A DNA stretch of 11,421 nt. It comes from Porogramme epimiltina (taxonomy: Eukaryota > Basidiomycota > Agaricomycetes > Polyporales > Polyporaceae). This document shows, one piece after another, positions 1-8,232 of this stretch; position 1 is the first letter of the stretch, and each line of letters opens with the position of its first letter. The notes beneath the pieces are model-generated. The model made no database searches and was not told the origin of the DNA. It was given only the letters and a program-made list of their open reading frames with translations. Made by a program: the position numbers and the translations under genes. The stretch covers positions 1-11,421 of the forward strand of contig FTLJ01000664.1 of assembly GCA_900155495.1 (NCBI GenBank), given 5' to 3'.

Positions 1-49
1 GAAGGGGGAGTGGGGTGGGGCGGGTCGTCGGGGGGACGCTGGGACGCAC

Positions 50-298
50 CTCGCGCATTCGGGACTGGCTCCAGACGCGGCCGTCTGTCCACCGCTTGAG
101 CCCCATCTCGTCGTCGCTCTCCTCCCAGACGAACAGGGACCCGGAGGTGATGTAGCGCGTGCGCTCCATCTCGTTGAGTCGACGGTGGACGGGCTTGAGG
201 CGGCCTTGGCGGACGGCCTCGAAGATTATGTGTGCGTCGCGCGCGTCGCGGACGTGGACCCGTGGGTGGGTGGGCGTCTGGACGTCTGCGTAGAACAT
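50..298 (-). CDS. WOPR-domain (Gti1/Pac2, Wor1-like) transcription factor, first exon, 3' partial
   Basis: The minus-strand exon encodes 83 residues from the ATG at 298-296, starting MFYADVQTPTHPRVHVRDA. It matches the N-terminal half of the WOPR DNA-binding domain. In order it has an alpha-helical DAHIIFEAVRQGRL segment (res. 21-34), VHRRLNEMERTRYITSGSLF (37-56), FVWEE (56-60) and the family hallmark RWTDGRVWSQSR (69-80). WOPR proteins are fungal sequence-specific regulators of morphogenesis and development (Wor1, Ryp1, Gti1, Pac2). The exon ends MRE at a GTGCGT donor (49-44) in phase 0, where the family continues with a FL.Y.E motif; no acceptor is visible in positions 1-49, so the intron and the rest of the gene lie off the left edge. 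The early ATG close to the domain is usual for the family. The family is firmly recognised; which paralogue it is cannot be told. Confidence 0.93.
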
Positions 299-396
299 GG
301 TAGTGTGGTGTGGGCGGGCGTGGCGAGGGGCGGGTGGCGGGCGGCGGGTGCTGGAGAGGGCTCTGTGTACGGTGCAGCGGCGAATGCGCGAGGAGG

Positions 397-404
397 CTTA
401 TATT
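397..404 (-). promoter_or_regulatory. TATA-like element upstream of the WOPR gene
   Basis: The minus strand reads AATATAAG in otherwise GC-rich DNA, about 100 nt upstream of the WOPR start codon. That leaves room for a TSS about 30 nt downstream and a short 5' UTR. Location and contrast with the surrounding composition support it; no experiment does. Confidence 0.45.
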
Positions 405-565
405 CGCGCGAGCCCAGTTAGGCACCCACGAGGACGCCGTAAGGGCTTCCCGCGTTTGTGCCCGCCCCGAGGGAGTGGACCTCGCTCGACCGCCCATTGC
501 GCGTTTCCCGCCGGGATCTCGATGCGGGACGGGGGGGTGCGGAGGCTGAGAACGCGTGGACAGGA

Positions 566-580
566 GCCAATTCGGTTGGC
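566..580. promoter_or_regulatory. Palindromic CCAAT-containing site
   Basis: GCCAATTCGGTTGGC has 5-bp inverted arms around a 5-nt centre and includes one CCAAT core on the plus strand. It could bind a HAP/NF-Y type complex or a dimeric factor. Such a short palindrome may also occur by chance. Confidence 0.2.
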
Positions 581-1933
581 GAGCCGTTCCCAGCGCCTGC
601 CGCGCGGGAACGGCAGCGAACGAGGCAAAGCAGCTCGCGTAATGCGCGAGCCTGGGGACGAGATGCACCGAAGGCAAGCCAAATGTGCGCGAGGTGGGGT
701 GATAGAGCACAAGTCCGCACGACGCAGCCGCACGACGCCCCAGGAACAACTCTGTTTGCGCCCGAGGGGAATGGGGAAGCGCAGTTCCCCGCGCGATCAA
801 CTGGACCTATAAGGGGCGGGGCGCACATGAGAGCGACCCGGGCAGTCATTGAACGCCTTCCACGGTCGGCATCCGCGCGCGTGCAGTCTCGGAGACCGTC
901 GCTCGAGGACTGAACAGACATCACGTCTGCTTATTCCGGCCAGCTTGGCTTGCCGTAGACGGGTGTTCTCAGAGACTCTCCGACATAGTGGACGCCTGCC
1001 GGAAAAGGCGAAGGCGTCGCAAGGCGCGGCGGGGCCTTCTCATGGTATCGTGCACGGTCTGCGCTCGAGGCGGAGGCGGGGTGTGAAGTGCTTTGGCTCC
1101 GGAATGACGAGGGGCGTCGGAATTAGCGTGCTCGAAGCTGTACGAGTCTGTATCCTTGGGCTCGGTGCGCGATATCATAGGCCAGCGGCCGTCCACGCCA
1201 CGGCCGGGCATAAAGAGGGCGTTTTCCCGAGAGGACGCGGACGCACAGTGGGGGCATGGGACAATGATGAATTGGTCGGAGATAGTAGTGGACGAATGGA
1301 TGCTGCGGGCGAAACTGAGGCGAATCGGGAAGACGGATGGGGGTCGACGGTGAAATAAGCTCGCCTAGGAATTTCCGCATCAGCCTGGTCGGCGGGGACA
1401 CTGGGCACTGGGCAGGGGCGACAGCTGGACGGAAGGGCGGCTGAGCGGTGGGCCTGCGGGGGGCCTGTGCATCCGCTGAGCGCTGCGGGACGAGCGCACA
1501 CGCCAACCGCGAGAACGGGATTGAGGGGGGGTTCACACACCTGCTGGCATCAAGACAAGAACACCAGGGCGCTGTGTACGATCGAGGAGGCTCAAACGGC
1601 GACGGTGACAGGGCCGCTGTGCTGTCGCCTGGGGACGACGGCGTGCTCTGCGCGTGCTTACGGGGACGAAAGGGCCGGCTGAGCCCAGGCACACGCTGGA
1701 GGCGTATGTCGTGGGCGAGATGACCGAGGGAGTATCAAACCTCAAACAAACCCGACCGTGCCCAAAAGCGAGCAGTCGCAGCCAGCCGCCGGGAACCACC
1801 CCTGGCCCCACGTGCCGCTCGCGTGGCCTCGCCCGGCGTCTGGCGTCCCGTCCGGGCGACTCTTCGAGGACGCAGCTCTTGTTCTCTCACAGGTCGTCCT
1901 CAGCCCGTGCTATCTTTCATCCCTACCGCCACC

Positions 1934-3215
1934 ATGTCGTCCGATATCGACCATGGCGGCCGCCGCGTTCCCACTCTCGTACAGTGCTGCCAGCGCGGTG
2001 AGCACCCACCAGGCACCTCTCACCCCCACCCATCCTGACCACCATCTCCGCCAGTCGCTTGCGCCAACGTCGAGAGTGCGTTGCGCCACCTGCCTTCCAT
2101 TCTCGCAGCAGCTCACAGCATCCCCCCGTCCACCATCAGGCATCTGTAGCCTTGGAGAGGGCTTTTCCTACAATCTAATCAGGCCCGTCTTGGAGAGCTG
2201 TACACCGGACAGTCTCCTCCGCTTCGAACAGGCAGATCCGGTATGTACTCTCCCTCCTCCCTCCCCACAGCCCTTGTGGTGACGTGGACGGTTACCAGTA
2301 CCTAGCGAACCACACCGTTGGTGCGTCATTGCCTCCGATCTCTCGCGCTACACCCCGACCGATCGTCATCCCCCGATAGACATCTGGAAGGCCCATTATG
2401 CGAAAGAATTCCCTATCCCGTTCCACCAATATGAATCCGAAGCCCTGGAAGAACCAGAGTCCTGGAGAGACGAGTACTTCGTGCGTCCCCCGATCCGCCG
2501 TCCCCCGCTCTCTCATTCGCCCAAATAATTCCCTTTCCCCAGGCCGAACAAGAACAAGTCCGCCTGAAGCTCATCCAGTTCTCCCAGAAGCTCAAGGCAT
2601 CACGCAAGGACGAAGAGGTCCGCAAGAAAGAGTCCGCCATAAAGATCACCGATCAACTTCCTCCCTCTAAACGGGCTCGTTCGTGTGAGCACCTTCCACG
2701 ACCCGCAGGCAATCTTGGAAAATTAATTCACGGGCGCGCACACAGGGAATGCTCCTTATCAACCAAAGACTCTGCTTCAACAGGCCAAGGGTTCGGCCCG
2801 CCGCTTCACAAAGGGCGTATATGGTCAAAGCTTTACACGGCCCACACAGACTCAGAGAATCATTTCGCATACCGCAAGCGCGAAACCTCCACCGCCTCCT
2901 ACTACCGCCGTTGCCTCGTCTAGCTCTAGGGTTGTCGTAAGAAGTGTCCCTGTGGCACCCAGACCGCCGCCACCCAAACCACCGGTGTCAACTCCCAGCA
3001 AGACGACCAGGGCGACCCAGCATAGTAGCCTCACGGCTGTGAGCCCGTCCTCGCCTCCGCCTCCGCCGACCAGTATCCACCCTCCAACGCCATCAGAACA
3101 ACGCTCACCGCCCCCAGCGCGCCCACCACCCAAGAAGGCACCTGGAGCGTCCCTGTTTATGCCTAAACACCGGGCCTATTCCCAGCTTCCCCGTGGGGTC
3201 CAGTCGAAGTCCTAG
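1934..3215 (+). CDS. ELA1: Elongin-A (RNA polymerase II transcription factor SIII subunit A), complete, 7 exons
   Basis: Exons by my reading: 1934-1997, 2055-2075, 2140-2240, 2299-2320, 2380-2480, 2543-2684 and 2746-3215. The six introns are 57-64 nt, all GT-AG, and the joined frame gives 306 aa. The start has a strong context, CCGCCACCATGTCG. The BC-box TLVQCCQRVA (res. 14-23) fits [APST]-L-x3-C-x3-[AILV], the Elongin C contact. The F-box-like Elongin-A core follows, with SLGEGFSYNLIRPVLESC (res. 32-49), TPDSLLRFEQADP and DIWKAHYAKEF (res. 70-80), then ESWRDEYF and a charged, probably helical segment up to SKRARS. A KTLLQQAK motif follows, then a proline-rich low-complexity tail, ending in ASLFMPKHRAYSQLP near the C-terminus. 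Elongin-A acts in the nucleus on Pol II elongation and as substrate adaptor of a cullin-Elongin BC ligase that removes stalled Pol II. Splice choices were made to keep family motifs continuous; the W at the exon 6/7 junction (TGG) is the least certain. Confidence 0.95.
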
Positions 3216-3480
3216 CTCGCCGGTGCAGTCTCCCAGCAGGACTCAGCGCAATCGCCGATCGCTATCTCCGCCTAGAAGCCGCACCCTCCGGCTGTGTCTG
3301 TCTCGTCATTGTCACTCATCGATGTACTCTATACCGTCACCACCATCTGCATCTCGCATGGATCCGTCGCTAGCTAGGGTTTGTTCTGTATTCTGACCAG
3401 GGACTTTAGGCAGTGACTGTACTATACACTAAACTTGCACCCTCAATAATTATTTCAAGCCTCCGTCGTTCCCAAGGATC
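3216..3480 (+). other. Elongin-A 3' UTR and flank
   Basis: After the TAG at 3213-3215 the coding signal stops. AT-richer stretches such as TTTGTTCTGTATTCTGA (3380-3396) and CAATAATTATTTC (about 3445-3457) are plausible 3'-end or polyadenylation surroundings. No exact AATAAA is seen. Confidence 0.4.
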
Positions 3481-3493
3481 CGCACCCCAACAC

Positions 3494-3718
3494 ATGCCCT
3501 TCTTCAACTTCTTCTCGGTGCGCTCAGAACATCGGCCCTCGCGCAGCGCCGACGAGGAGCACGCCCTCCACACCTCCCATGAATTCCAAATAGAATCGGA
3601 CGAGTGCCCCTCCACCGCGCACCCCGCGCCCGAGCACGTTCCTCGCGCGCGTTGGGAACCGGCCCCCGCATCGAGCGGTGGAACCTTCCTGGGGCAGACG
3701 TGCGCGAGAACGCGCTGA
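3494..3718 (+). CDS. Candidate short ORF, unrecognised (74 aa or a first exon)
   Basis: An ATG in fair context (CAACACATGCCC, A at -3) opens MPFFNFFSVRSEHRPSRSAD and continues to TGA at 3716-3718. The first 35-40 residues (MPFFNFF..., then a Glu/His/Ser-rich part ending IESDE) have a less biased composition than the Pro/Arg/Ala-rich remainder, as if a true first exon ran into intron or decayed sequence. A CTATACAC element lies about 75 nt upstream. I do not recognise the protein and cannot find a convincing following exon in the GC-rich block. It may be a small gene, the start of a broken gene, or chance. Confidence 0.2.
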   Translation: MPFFNFFSVRSEHRPSRSADEEHALHTSHEFQIESDECPSTAHPAPEHVPRARWEPAPASSGGTFLGQTCARTR

Positions 3719-5003
3719 CGAATTGAATCGCCGCGCCGGCCTCCAGTGACCACACTCGCCCCCAGCGCCCCTACGCGCTCTTCCACCCGTACCTTTTTCG
3801 TCCCCTCCCGCCGCCCCGTGCCTCTGCACGCGGCCCGCGCAGCCCCTTGAGCCACACCGTTCGCCCTCGTGCACGCGAGCAGGGGCGCACGAGCGCGCCA
3901 GCACGCGCGCGAGCCCGGAGGCTGGCAGGGCTGCGGCCGTGGGGATGAGAGAAATCCGCGCTGCCCTCACACTAGTAATCCGGGCCCACGCTGCGGGACG
4001 GGCAGCACCCACCGTCGGCTGCGAGCTGCTTCGTGGGGCTCGCGTCTGTTCGGAATCGAGTGCGCCTTCGCGTCCGCGGCGCGAGCTTCTGCCCCTCGAG
4101 CCTAAGCTCAAGCTTCAGCCCCCCAGCGCGAGCCCCCCGGCTCTCCCCAGGCGCTGGGCACCCGGCGCCAGCCAGCGCGAGGCCGCAAACTCACGCGGCG
4201 GCGGTCCCAGAGCGGCGGGCGGCGGGGGACCCGCGAAGCAGCGACCCGTGCTCCACGCCAGAGCAGCGGTGCCCCGGGACCTGAACGTCCTCTCCGCTCG
4301 GTCGCGACAGGAAAACACGGCGCGCGAGCAAAAACCTGCAGTAATGTCAAGTCGCCGAGTCCGGCGGCGCCTAACCGGGAGGGGTGGGTGCCCGCGGACG
4401 GGCTGGAATGACGGGCGGGCCGCTCGCCCGCCGCCGTCCCCGCCCGCCCGCCACCCGCCGAGCGTCGATGGGGCGGGATCGGACGGCCCCGCCCCGCCGC
4501 GTCCCCGAGCTCGCCCTGCAACACCGCGACGTGGGCGGCGCCGCCGTGCGCCACGCCGGGTGGGGGCCTGCGACCCCCCGCAGCAGGGGCCCTTCACACG
4601 TCTCCAGCGCGGGCACCACGGTGCCCACGGCGCGCGCCGTGCGTGCGTGGGACGCGCGGCACCGACGCTGCGGCCGCTCGCCCGCGCCCGCACCCGCACC
4701 GGCCGACGGGCACTGGGGTTGAGTGTGCTAAGGCCTCCGCGCAGAGCGCTGAGCACCACGCACGCCACAGCACGCACCACGTACCCCCAGCGGCGTACCG
4801 CACGCCAGGGCACGGTGCGCGGCGCCCCGTTGCACGCCGCCGGGCCTCGCGCCAGCGATAGCAGGTCGCCGCGCGGCGGGTGCACTCGCGCACGGCGCTC
4901 GGCGCAGGCGGGCACGCTCCTCGCCGGGGGCGCGCCCCGCGATAGTGCGCGGTTGCGTGGCCCGTGTGGCCTTCGCGGCGTGGATCGACTCTGCGCGGAC
5001 CCT

Positions 5004-5054
5004 GCCGCCGCCCGCCCTGGGGCACGCTCCGCCGCATCGCCGCCGCCCGCCCTG
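5004..5054. repeat. 16-nt direct repeat, 35-nt period
   Basis: GCCGCCGCCCGCCCTG occurs exactly at 5004-5019 and again at 5039-5054, with a GC-rich spacer. It is typical of local slippage or duplication in GC-rich DNA. Confidence 0.7.
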
Positions 5055-5372
5055 CGCTCGCCGTGGGTCTGACGTGCGCGTGAAGCCGTGCGGCCGCTAG
5101 GGGCTGGGCGGAGATCCGCCGTGCCCGCTCCCGCGGCGAAGCGCTGCTCGTTGTGGCGCGCCGGGCCCTGCGCGCTGGAGGCAGCGGGGGGTGGAAGCGT
5201 CGCAGGACAGGGGCGCGGGGTCCGCACACGTGTAACGGCCGTGGCTAGGGGGGGCGCGAGCGCGCCAAGCGTACGCAGGGCCGCCCGCACCAATGCGAGC
5301 CCGACGCCGTACGTCAGCGCCTTGGGCTCTCCCGCGTAGGCCTGCCGCCGGGCAAGGGGGGCTCGCACGCGC

Positions 5373-5379
5373 ATTTATA
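5373..5379 (-). promoter_or_regulatory. TATA-like element at the edge of the GC-rich block
   Basis: The minus strand reads GCTATAAATGCG, an isolated TATAAAT in a strongly GC-rich stretch, facing into the 3.7-5.4 kb block. If functional, transcription would start near 5345 on the minus strand. No recognised gene follows, so the assignment rests on the motif alone. Confidence 0.25.
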
Positions 5380-5530
5380 GCGACTGCAGCGGTTGGGCGG
5401 GGCAGGGACGCAGGATGGCCTGATTTCCTGGCTCTGGGTTGGCAGTTGCCGAACTGTAGGTGCCAGGGTGTCATGGCGTTCGTGAGGGGGAAGGGAAGGG
5501 AAGCAGTTGCGTGAAAACCTTTCTCAAGAA

Positions 5531-5566
5531 AACCGCACAAGGACTGTGCTTGTGCACGGTGCGGTT
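5531..5566. repeat. Short inverted repeat (8-bp arms)
   Basis: AACCGCAC (5531-5538) and its exact complement GTGCGGTT (5559-5566) flank 20 nt. Those 20 nt can themselves form a small inner stem, GTGC (5546-5549) with GCAC (5554-5557). It sits just where base composition drops from the GC-rich block. The function is unknown; it could be a 3'-end hairpin or chance. Confidence 0.45.
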
Positions 5567-6434
5567 CGAGTTGTGAGGGGTCATATCATGGATGTTAGAT
5601 TGCGTGGTTAATTCGTACCTGACGCATAATACGAGTAACCACGTTCCCAAATCGGAGATCTTCGGATTGGTTTTCGCCATCCGCAGAGCATTACGGGTCG
5701 ATGCAGCGTCTCTTGCTGAACTATCGTCGCTCCGACTCTTCCGGAGTGTCCCGAGCTAGTCTCACCGCCGTCCGCTCGTCACAGTTTCAGTACTAAGTTC
5801 GTACGCACAGCTGTGACGTGGAAAGCCTCGAGGTGAAGGGTTCGCACGACTGTGAGACCCGTGTCGTCCGGACTAGGCCAGGGGTCCGCGGAGAGACCAC
5901 GGGAGCAGCAGACGCGGAGACTATATGGCGTGTCGGCCCTCCTAACCTACTCGAGCAAGGCCACGATGGCGCTCTGGATCGACGAGCGTGGATTGGCGAC
6001 ATACCGGGAATATAAGGAGTGCCGGGGGCATGTGAACGCCTACTGCCGGAAGAACTGGGAAGGTACATCCGCGCTGCGGTGCTGACCGTAAACTGCAAGC
6101 GGGGCGGCTCGGAGATATGCGGAGGGTTTGTGGAAGCGCGTTTTGGAACCAGTTGGACGTCGTACAATTGAAGTCGACCATGCATCGATCCTCGTGTACC
6201 AGGTCGAGGTCGGAGCTGCGCACATTGTGCCTAGATACTAGCTTCCCCAGCACGTTGCTTCACGGCACCCGGGAAAAACTAGCGCTTTAGGCGCGACGGA
6301 GGGAACATCTTGTCGTGCGGATACCATCCTGGTGTGCGAAGTGGGTGAGTGCCACCCTCGGACCATTTCTGGTGAATTGGAACCTAAATGCGTACCGTAC
6401 CTGTGGTCGATCCACTCCCATAAAGCGCCACATG
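5567..6434. other. Unassigned lower-GC stretch
   Basis: No recognisable gene is seen. Open frames such as 5793-6185 minus, 5852-6085 plus and 6287-6697 minus are short and overlapping, and most have no recognisable motif. The exception is the first part of 6287-6697, which belongs to the GID7 relic. A near-palindrome AATCGGAGATCTTCGGATT lies at about 5650-5668. Position and composition suggest this stretch may be decayed sequence continuous with the pseudogene to its right, but I found no alignable match to the GID7 3' end here. Confidence 0.45.
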
Positions 6435-7027
6435 CTACGCCGACTGTTGTGCGACCAACTCCTGCGCCCGTACCTCGGCATCCGGCATCTCCCACATCCG
6501 AGCCGCCCTGTGGTCGGTCTTCGAAGCTGACGTCCTCCCGTTCGGTGGATTTGAGGCGACCGAGATGACGGAACCGGCCCCGTGGCCCGAGAACAGTTCG
6601 AGTAGGGCCCCAGTGTTTTGGGCCAAACGTATATGATCCCCTCCATCGGTGTCCGGGCCAGGTATACATTCGCAAAGATGGGGAAGCCGGAGGTCACCTT
6701 CGCCCCCGCTTACGACAATTCTCCTCGGGTCCCGGGACGCTGCTCGCGGGGTGTATCGCGACTGGCTCTGAACTACGAAGCTCGCCGGGGGTTCGCTTGT
6801 GTTCAAAGCTAGAAGCGGACCCTTCTTGAAACAAGAGTACGGTAAGCCATGTCATTGCCCTATAATACGGATCAAGTACGTACAAGGTTGCCATAACAGT
6901 CTGTTTATCCCATATTCACTTGTGAGTTCAGCTTTTCCTTTTCTATAGTGTCCGGGCTGCACGGAAAGTCAAAAACCGATCCCGTATTATGAATGCGCAC
7001 GGAAGGCGTAGGTTCAACGTCTCAATA

Positions 7028-7103
7028 CTGATAAGAAAGCTCTCAAGGGACCTCTGAGAACGACGTCAGAGGCCTTTCCGAGAGCTTCTCATTGCGTGAT
7101 CAG
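7028..7103. repeat. Long imperfect inverted repeat (hairpin) inside the GID7 relic
   Basis: Arm 1 (7034-7057) includes AGAAAGCTCTC and CCTCTGA; arm 2 (7066-7089) includes TCAGAGG and GAGAGCTTCT. The arms pair over about 24 nt with a few mismatches and one bulge around an 8-nt loop, GAACGACG (7058-7065). An outer CTGAT/ATCAG pair (7028-7032 with 7099-7103) extends it. It lies within the counterpart of exon 8, where the functional gene has only a Gly/Ser/Thr-rich linker. It could be a miniature inverted-repeat element, a small-RNA-precursor-like fold or chance; the arm length makes chance less attractive. Confidence 0.6.
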
Positions 7104-7131
7104 AAGACCGATAATACCAAAACTGCTGACA

Positions 7132-7196
7132 CGGCCGCGATGCGTGCGAGCACTAAGCTACCTGGATGGCACGTTTGCACAACCGGCCGCGATACG
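7132..7196. repeat. Short direct repeat in the relic
   Basis: CGGCCGCGATGCGT (from 7132) recurs as CGGCCGCGATACGT (from 7184), 52 nt apart with one mismatch. It is probably a small local duplication in unconstrained sequence. Confidence 0.5.
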
Positions 7197-7414
7197 TTAC
7201 TAGGTAATGAGACGGAGACATACCGGGGAGGAAGGCGTTGATGCCAGTTCGGTACACCAGCAATCACGGGAGCACTGTCCGGGAGTTTTGCGAGAACCGC
7301 GACATTCTTGCCGGGGATGCCGGTTCGGATAATGTCGTTCGCACACGAGTCTGAAAGATCGAATGCCCGAGCTAGTGGTCATTGTACTGTGCCATCCATG
7401 CGAGGTGAGGTCTT

Positions 7415-7444
7415 ACCAGGGTGTACCAGGGTGTCCCACTGTGT
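7415..7444. repeat. 10-nt tandem repeat
   Basis: ACCAGGGTGT is exactly repeated (7415-7424 and 7425-7434) and is followed by a degenerate third unit, CCCACTGTGT (7435-7444). It lies near the counterpart of the exon 6/7 boundary of the duplicated gene and looks like replication slippage. Confidence 0.6.
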
Positions 7445-7860
7445 AAACCATGGTTGGGAAGGCTTAGAAAGCAGCGCACCAGACAGTCTTCTGGAGGTGA
7501 ACGTTTTGTGACTTTTTCAACCTACTGATTGATTAGTGAGCGACGTGAGGGAGTTTGTGTGAAAGGAGATTATCATCCCAGCACTTTCTACGGCACCAGT
7601 ATTCAATACCAACGCACTGGGGTGATTCGCAAGGTCATTGTCCTCGGACCGAGTGATGGCAAGGCGAGAAGAACCTTCCAATCACCAGCAGCCTCGCCCA
7701 TCAGCCCACATGGGCGCTAATTAAATGACACGCCGCGGTCACATGATTCGTCGACACATCCAGACGCGTCGCGTCCATCAAAGAAAGTGGGTTTCCCCGA
7801 CAACACGCAGGGACCACACGGCGGGCGCCCAAGCAGCATGCATCGTCCATGTTCCCAATG

Positions 7861-8200
7861 AGGTGGTGGTATTTACACGACGGCGAGGCGCGGCGCGGGT
7901 ACATAAGTGGGAGGCGTATTATACATATACAATCCTTTGGTCGTCGTCATCGTCGTCGTACATTATGCTTGTCTCGATCTAAGGGGGATGCGGATAGAAG
8001 GATGGGTGTGGCAGGGTGGGATGAGGTGCCATTCGGTAAGTGTGCGGAATGCGCGCGGAGGGCGGAAACGGTATGCGGGGAGATGGCGGTCGAAGGGGAC
8101 GTGCGTAGTGGTATGTGGTGGGTATGGGAGGCGAACGAAGCCATGAGAGGCAGGTACGCCGGTGCCAGAGGGAGCGGAGATATTGAGGAGATGAGGTCGA
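7861..8200. other. Intergenic stretch between relic and GID7 3' end
   Basis: No gene is recognised. The frame 7849-8208 (plus, 119 aa) and its minus counterpart 7979-8308 overlap, and neither shows a motif. An AT-richer part around 7915-7935 (TATTATACATATAC) precedes a GTC-rich microsatellite. Confidence 0.45.
7940..7959. repeat. GTC/ATC trinucleotide microsatellite
   Basis: GTCGTCGTCATCGTCGTCGT has six GTC-type units with one interruption. It is a simple-sequence tract, probably noncoding here. On the minus strand it would read as a short Asp run after an ATG, followed by a stop after a few residues. Confidence 0.7.
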
Positions 8201-8232
8201 TTTACTGAAAGCGATTAAATGCAAGCATTGTC
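8198..8232 (-). terminator. Candidate 3'-end / polyadenylation region of GID7
   Basis: About 105-140 nt beyond the GID7 stop codon the minus strand becomes AT-rich, with AATGCTTGCATTTAATC and then CAGTAAATCG, after a pyrimidine-rich stretch. AATGC-AA-GCATT (plus 8218-8229) is also a small palindrome. There is no exact AATAAA; fungal signals are loose, so this is only a positional guess. Confidence 0.3.

Larger units (their letters stand above)
299..1933. other. Divergent intergenic region (WOPR / Elongin-A)
   Basis: These 1.6 kb separate two divergently transcribed genes. The open frames here (for example 297-812 plus, 418-924 minus, 849-1358 plus, 1123-1692 minus) overlap one another on both strands. 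Their products are Arg/Pro/Ala/Ser-rich and match no domain I know, so I treat them as chance frames in GC-rich DNA. Possible regulatory marks are a palindromic CCAAT-type site GCCAA-n5-TTGGC (566-580) and CTATAAGG followed directly by a GC box GGGGCGGGGC (808-822). Fungal WOPR genes often have long upstream regions, so much of this may be promoter or 5' UTR. Confidence 0.6.
3720..5440. other. Very GC-rich block without recognisable gene
   Basis: GC is visibly far above the flanks, roughly three bases in four by eye. Long frames are open on both strands at once: 3939-5072 plus (377 aa) and 4115-5374 minus (419 aa), with others overlapping. Their products are dominated by Arg, Ala, Pro and Gly with no domain, and opposite-strand frames look equally good, which is what GC-rich noncoding DNA gives. 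A 16-nt direct repeat (5004-5019 and 5039-5054) is present. The minus frame begins in a TATAAATG sequence that looks more like a TATA box than a start codon. A poorly conserved minus-strand gene cannot be excluded. Confidence 0.5.
6435..7760 (-). pseudogene. Decayed, 5'-truncated duplicate of the neighbouring GID7/WDR26 gene
   Basis: Read on the minus strand, this stretch follows the functional gene (8337-11421) in the same order but with heavy damage. The exon 11 counterpart (about 6435-6642) has EGIIYVW, then after a 1-nt deletion NTGALLEL, SGHGAGSVISVASNPPN and ARMWE, against [32 protein letters not shown] and VRIWE in the gene. The exon 10 counterpart has SQSRY...RRIVVSGGEG against SQSKH...GNFVVSGSE. 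Between them a 55-nt intron (6643-6697) sits at exactly the same codon, with GT kept but its acceptor AG changed to GG. Further up, LAKLPDSAPVIAG (about 7249-7300) matches [13 protein letters not shown] of exon 7. Nucleotide similarity to exons 9, 8, 6 and 5 can be followed to about 7760, with a deletion of about 50 nt in exon 5. Similarity beyond that, to about 7860 (exon 4), is doubtful. LisH and CTLH exons are missing. Retained introns argue for a DNA-level tandem duplication, not a retrocopy. Confidence 0.85.

Noticed and set aside
808..913. CTATAAGG plus GC box followed by an ATG (828) and a 28-codon frame
   Set aside because: The peptide is short, Arg/Ser-rich and unrecognised. The motif pair alone does not support a gene.
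297..924. Overlapping plus and minus open frames next to the WOPR gene
   Set aside because: They lie in the WOPR upstream region, cover each other on both strands, and have biased composition without recognisable motifs.
3939..5072. 377-codon plus-strand open frame
   Set aside because: The Arg/Ala/Pro/Gly-dominated product has no domain, and an equally long frame is open on the opposite strand. This is expected in extremely GC-rich noncoding DNA.
5559..5575. GGTTCGAGT resembling a tRNA T-loop
   Set aside because: No matching acceptor, D or anticodon arms are found around it; it belongs to a simple inverted repeat.
5852..6085. 77-codon plus frame ending in a Cys/Trp/Tyr-containing peptide
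   Set aside because: It looks less biased than others but has no recognisable family or regulatory signals, and sits in apparently decayed sequence.
6435..7760. An intact second WD40 gene in place of a pseudogene
   Set aside because: A frameshift within the last repeat, a lost splice acceptor, deletions and missing LisH/CTLH exons leave no continuous product.
7849..8208. 119-codon plus frame between relic and GID7
   Set aside because: Its product is rich in Gly, Arg and Met with a microsatellite-derived part. It has no motif and an open frame on the other strand.
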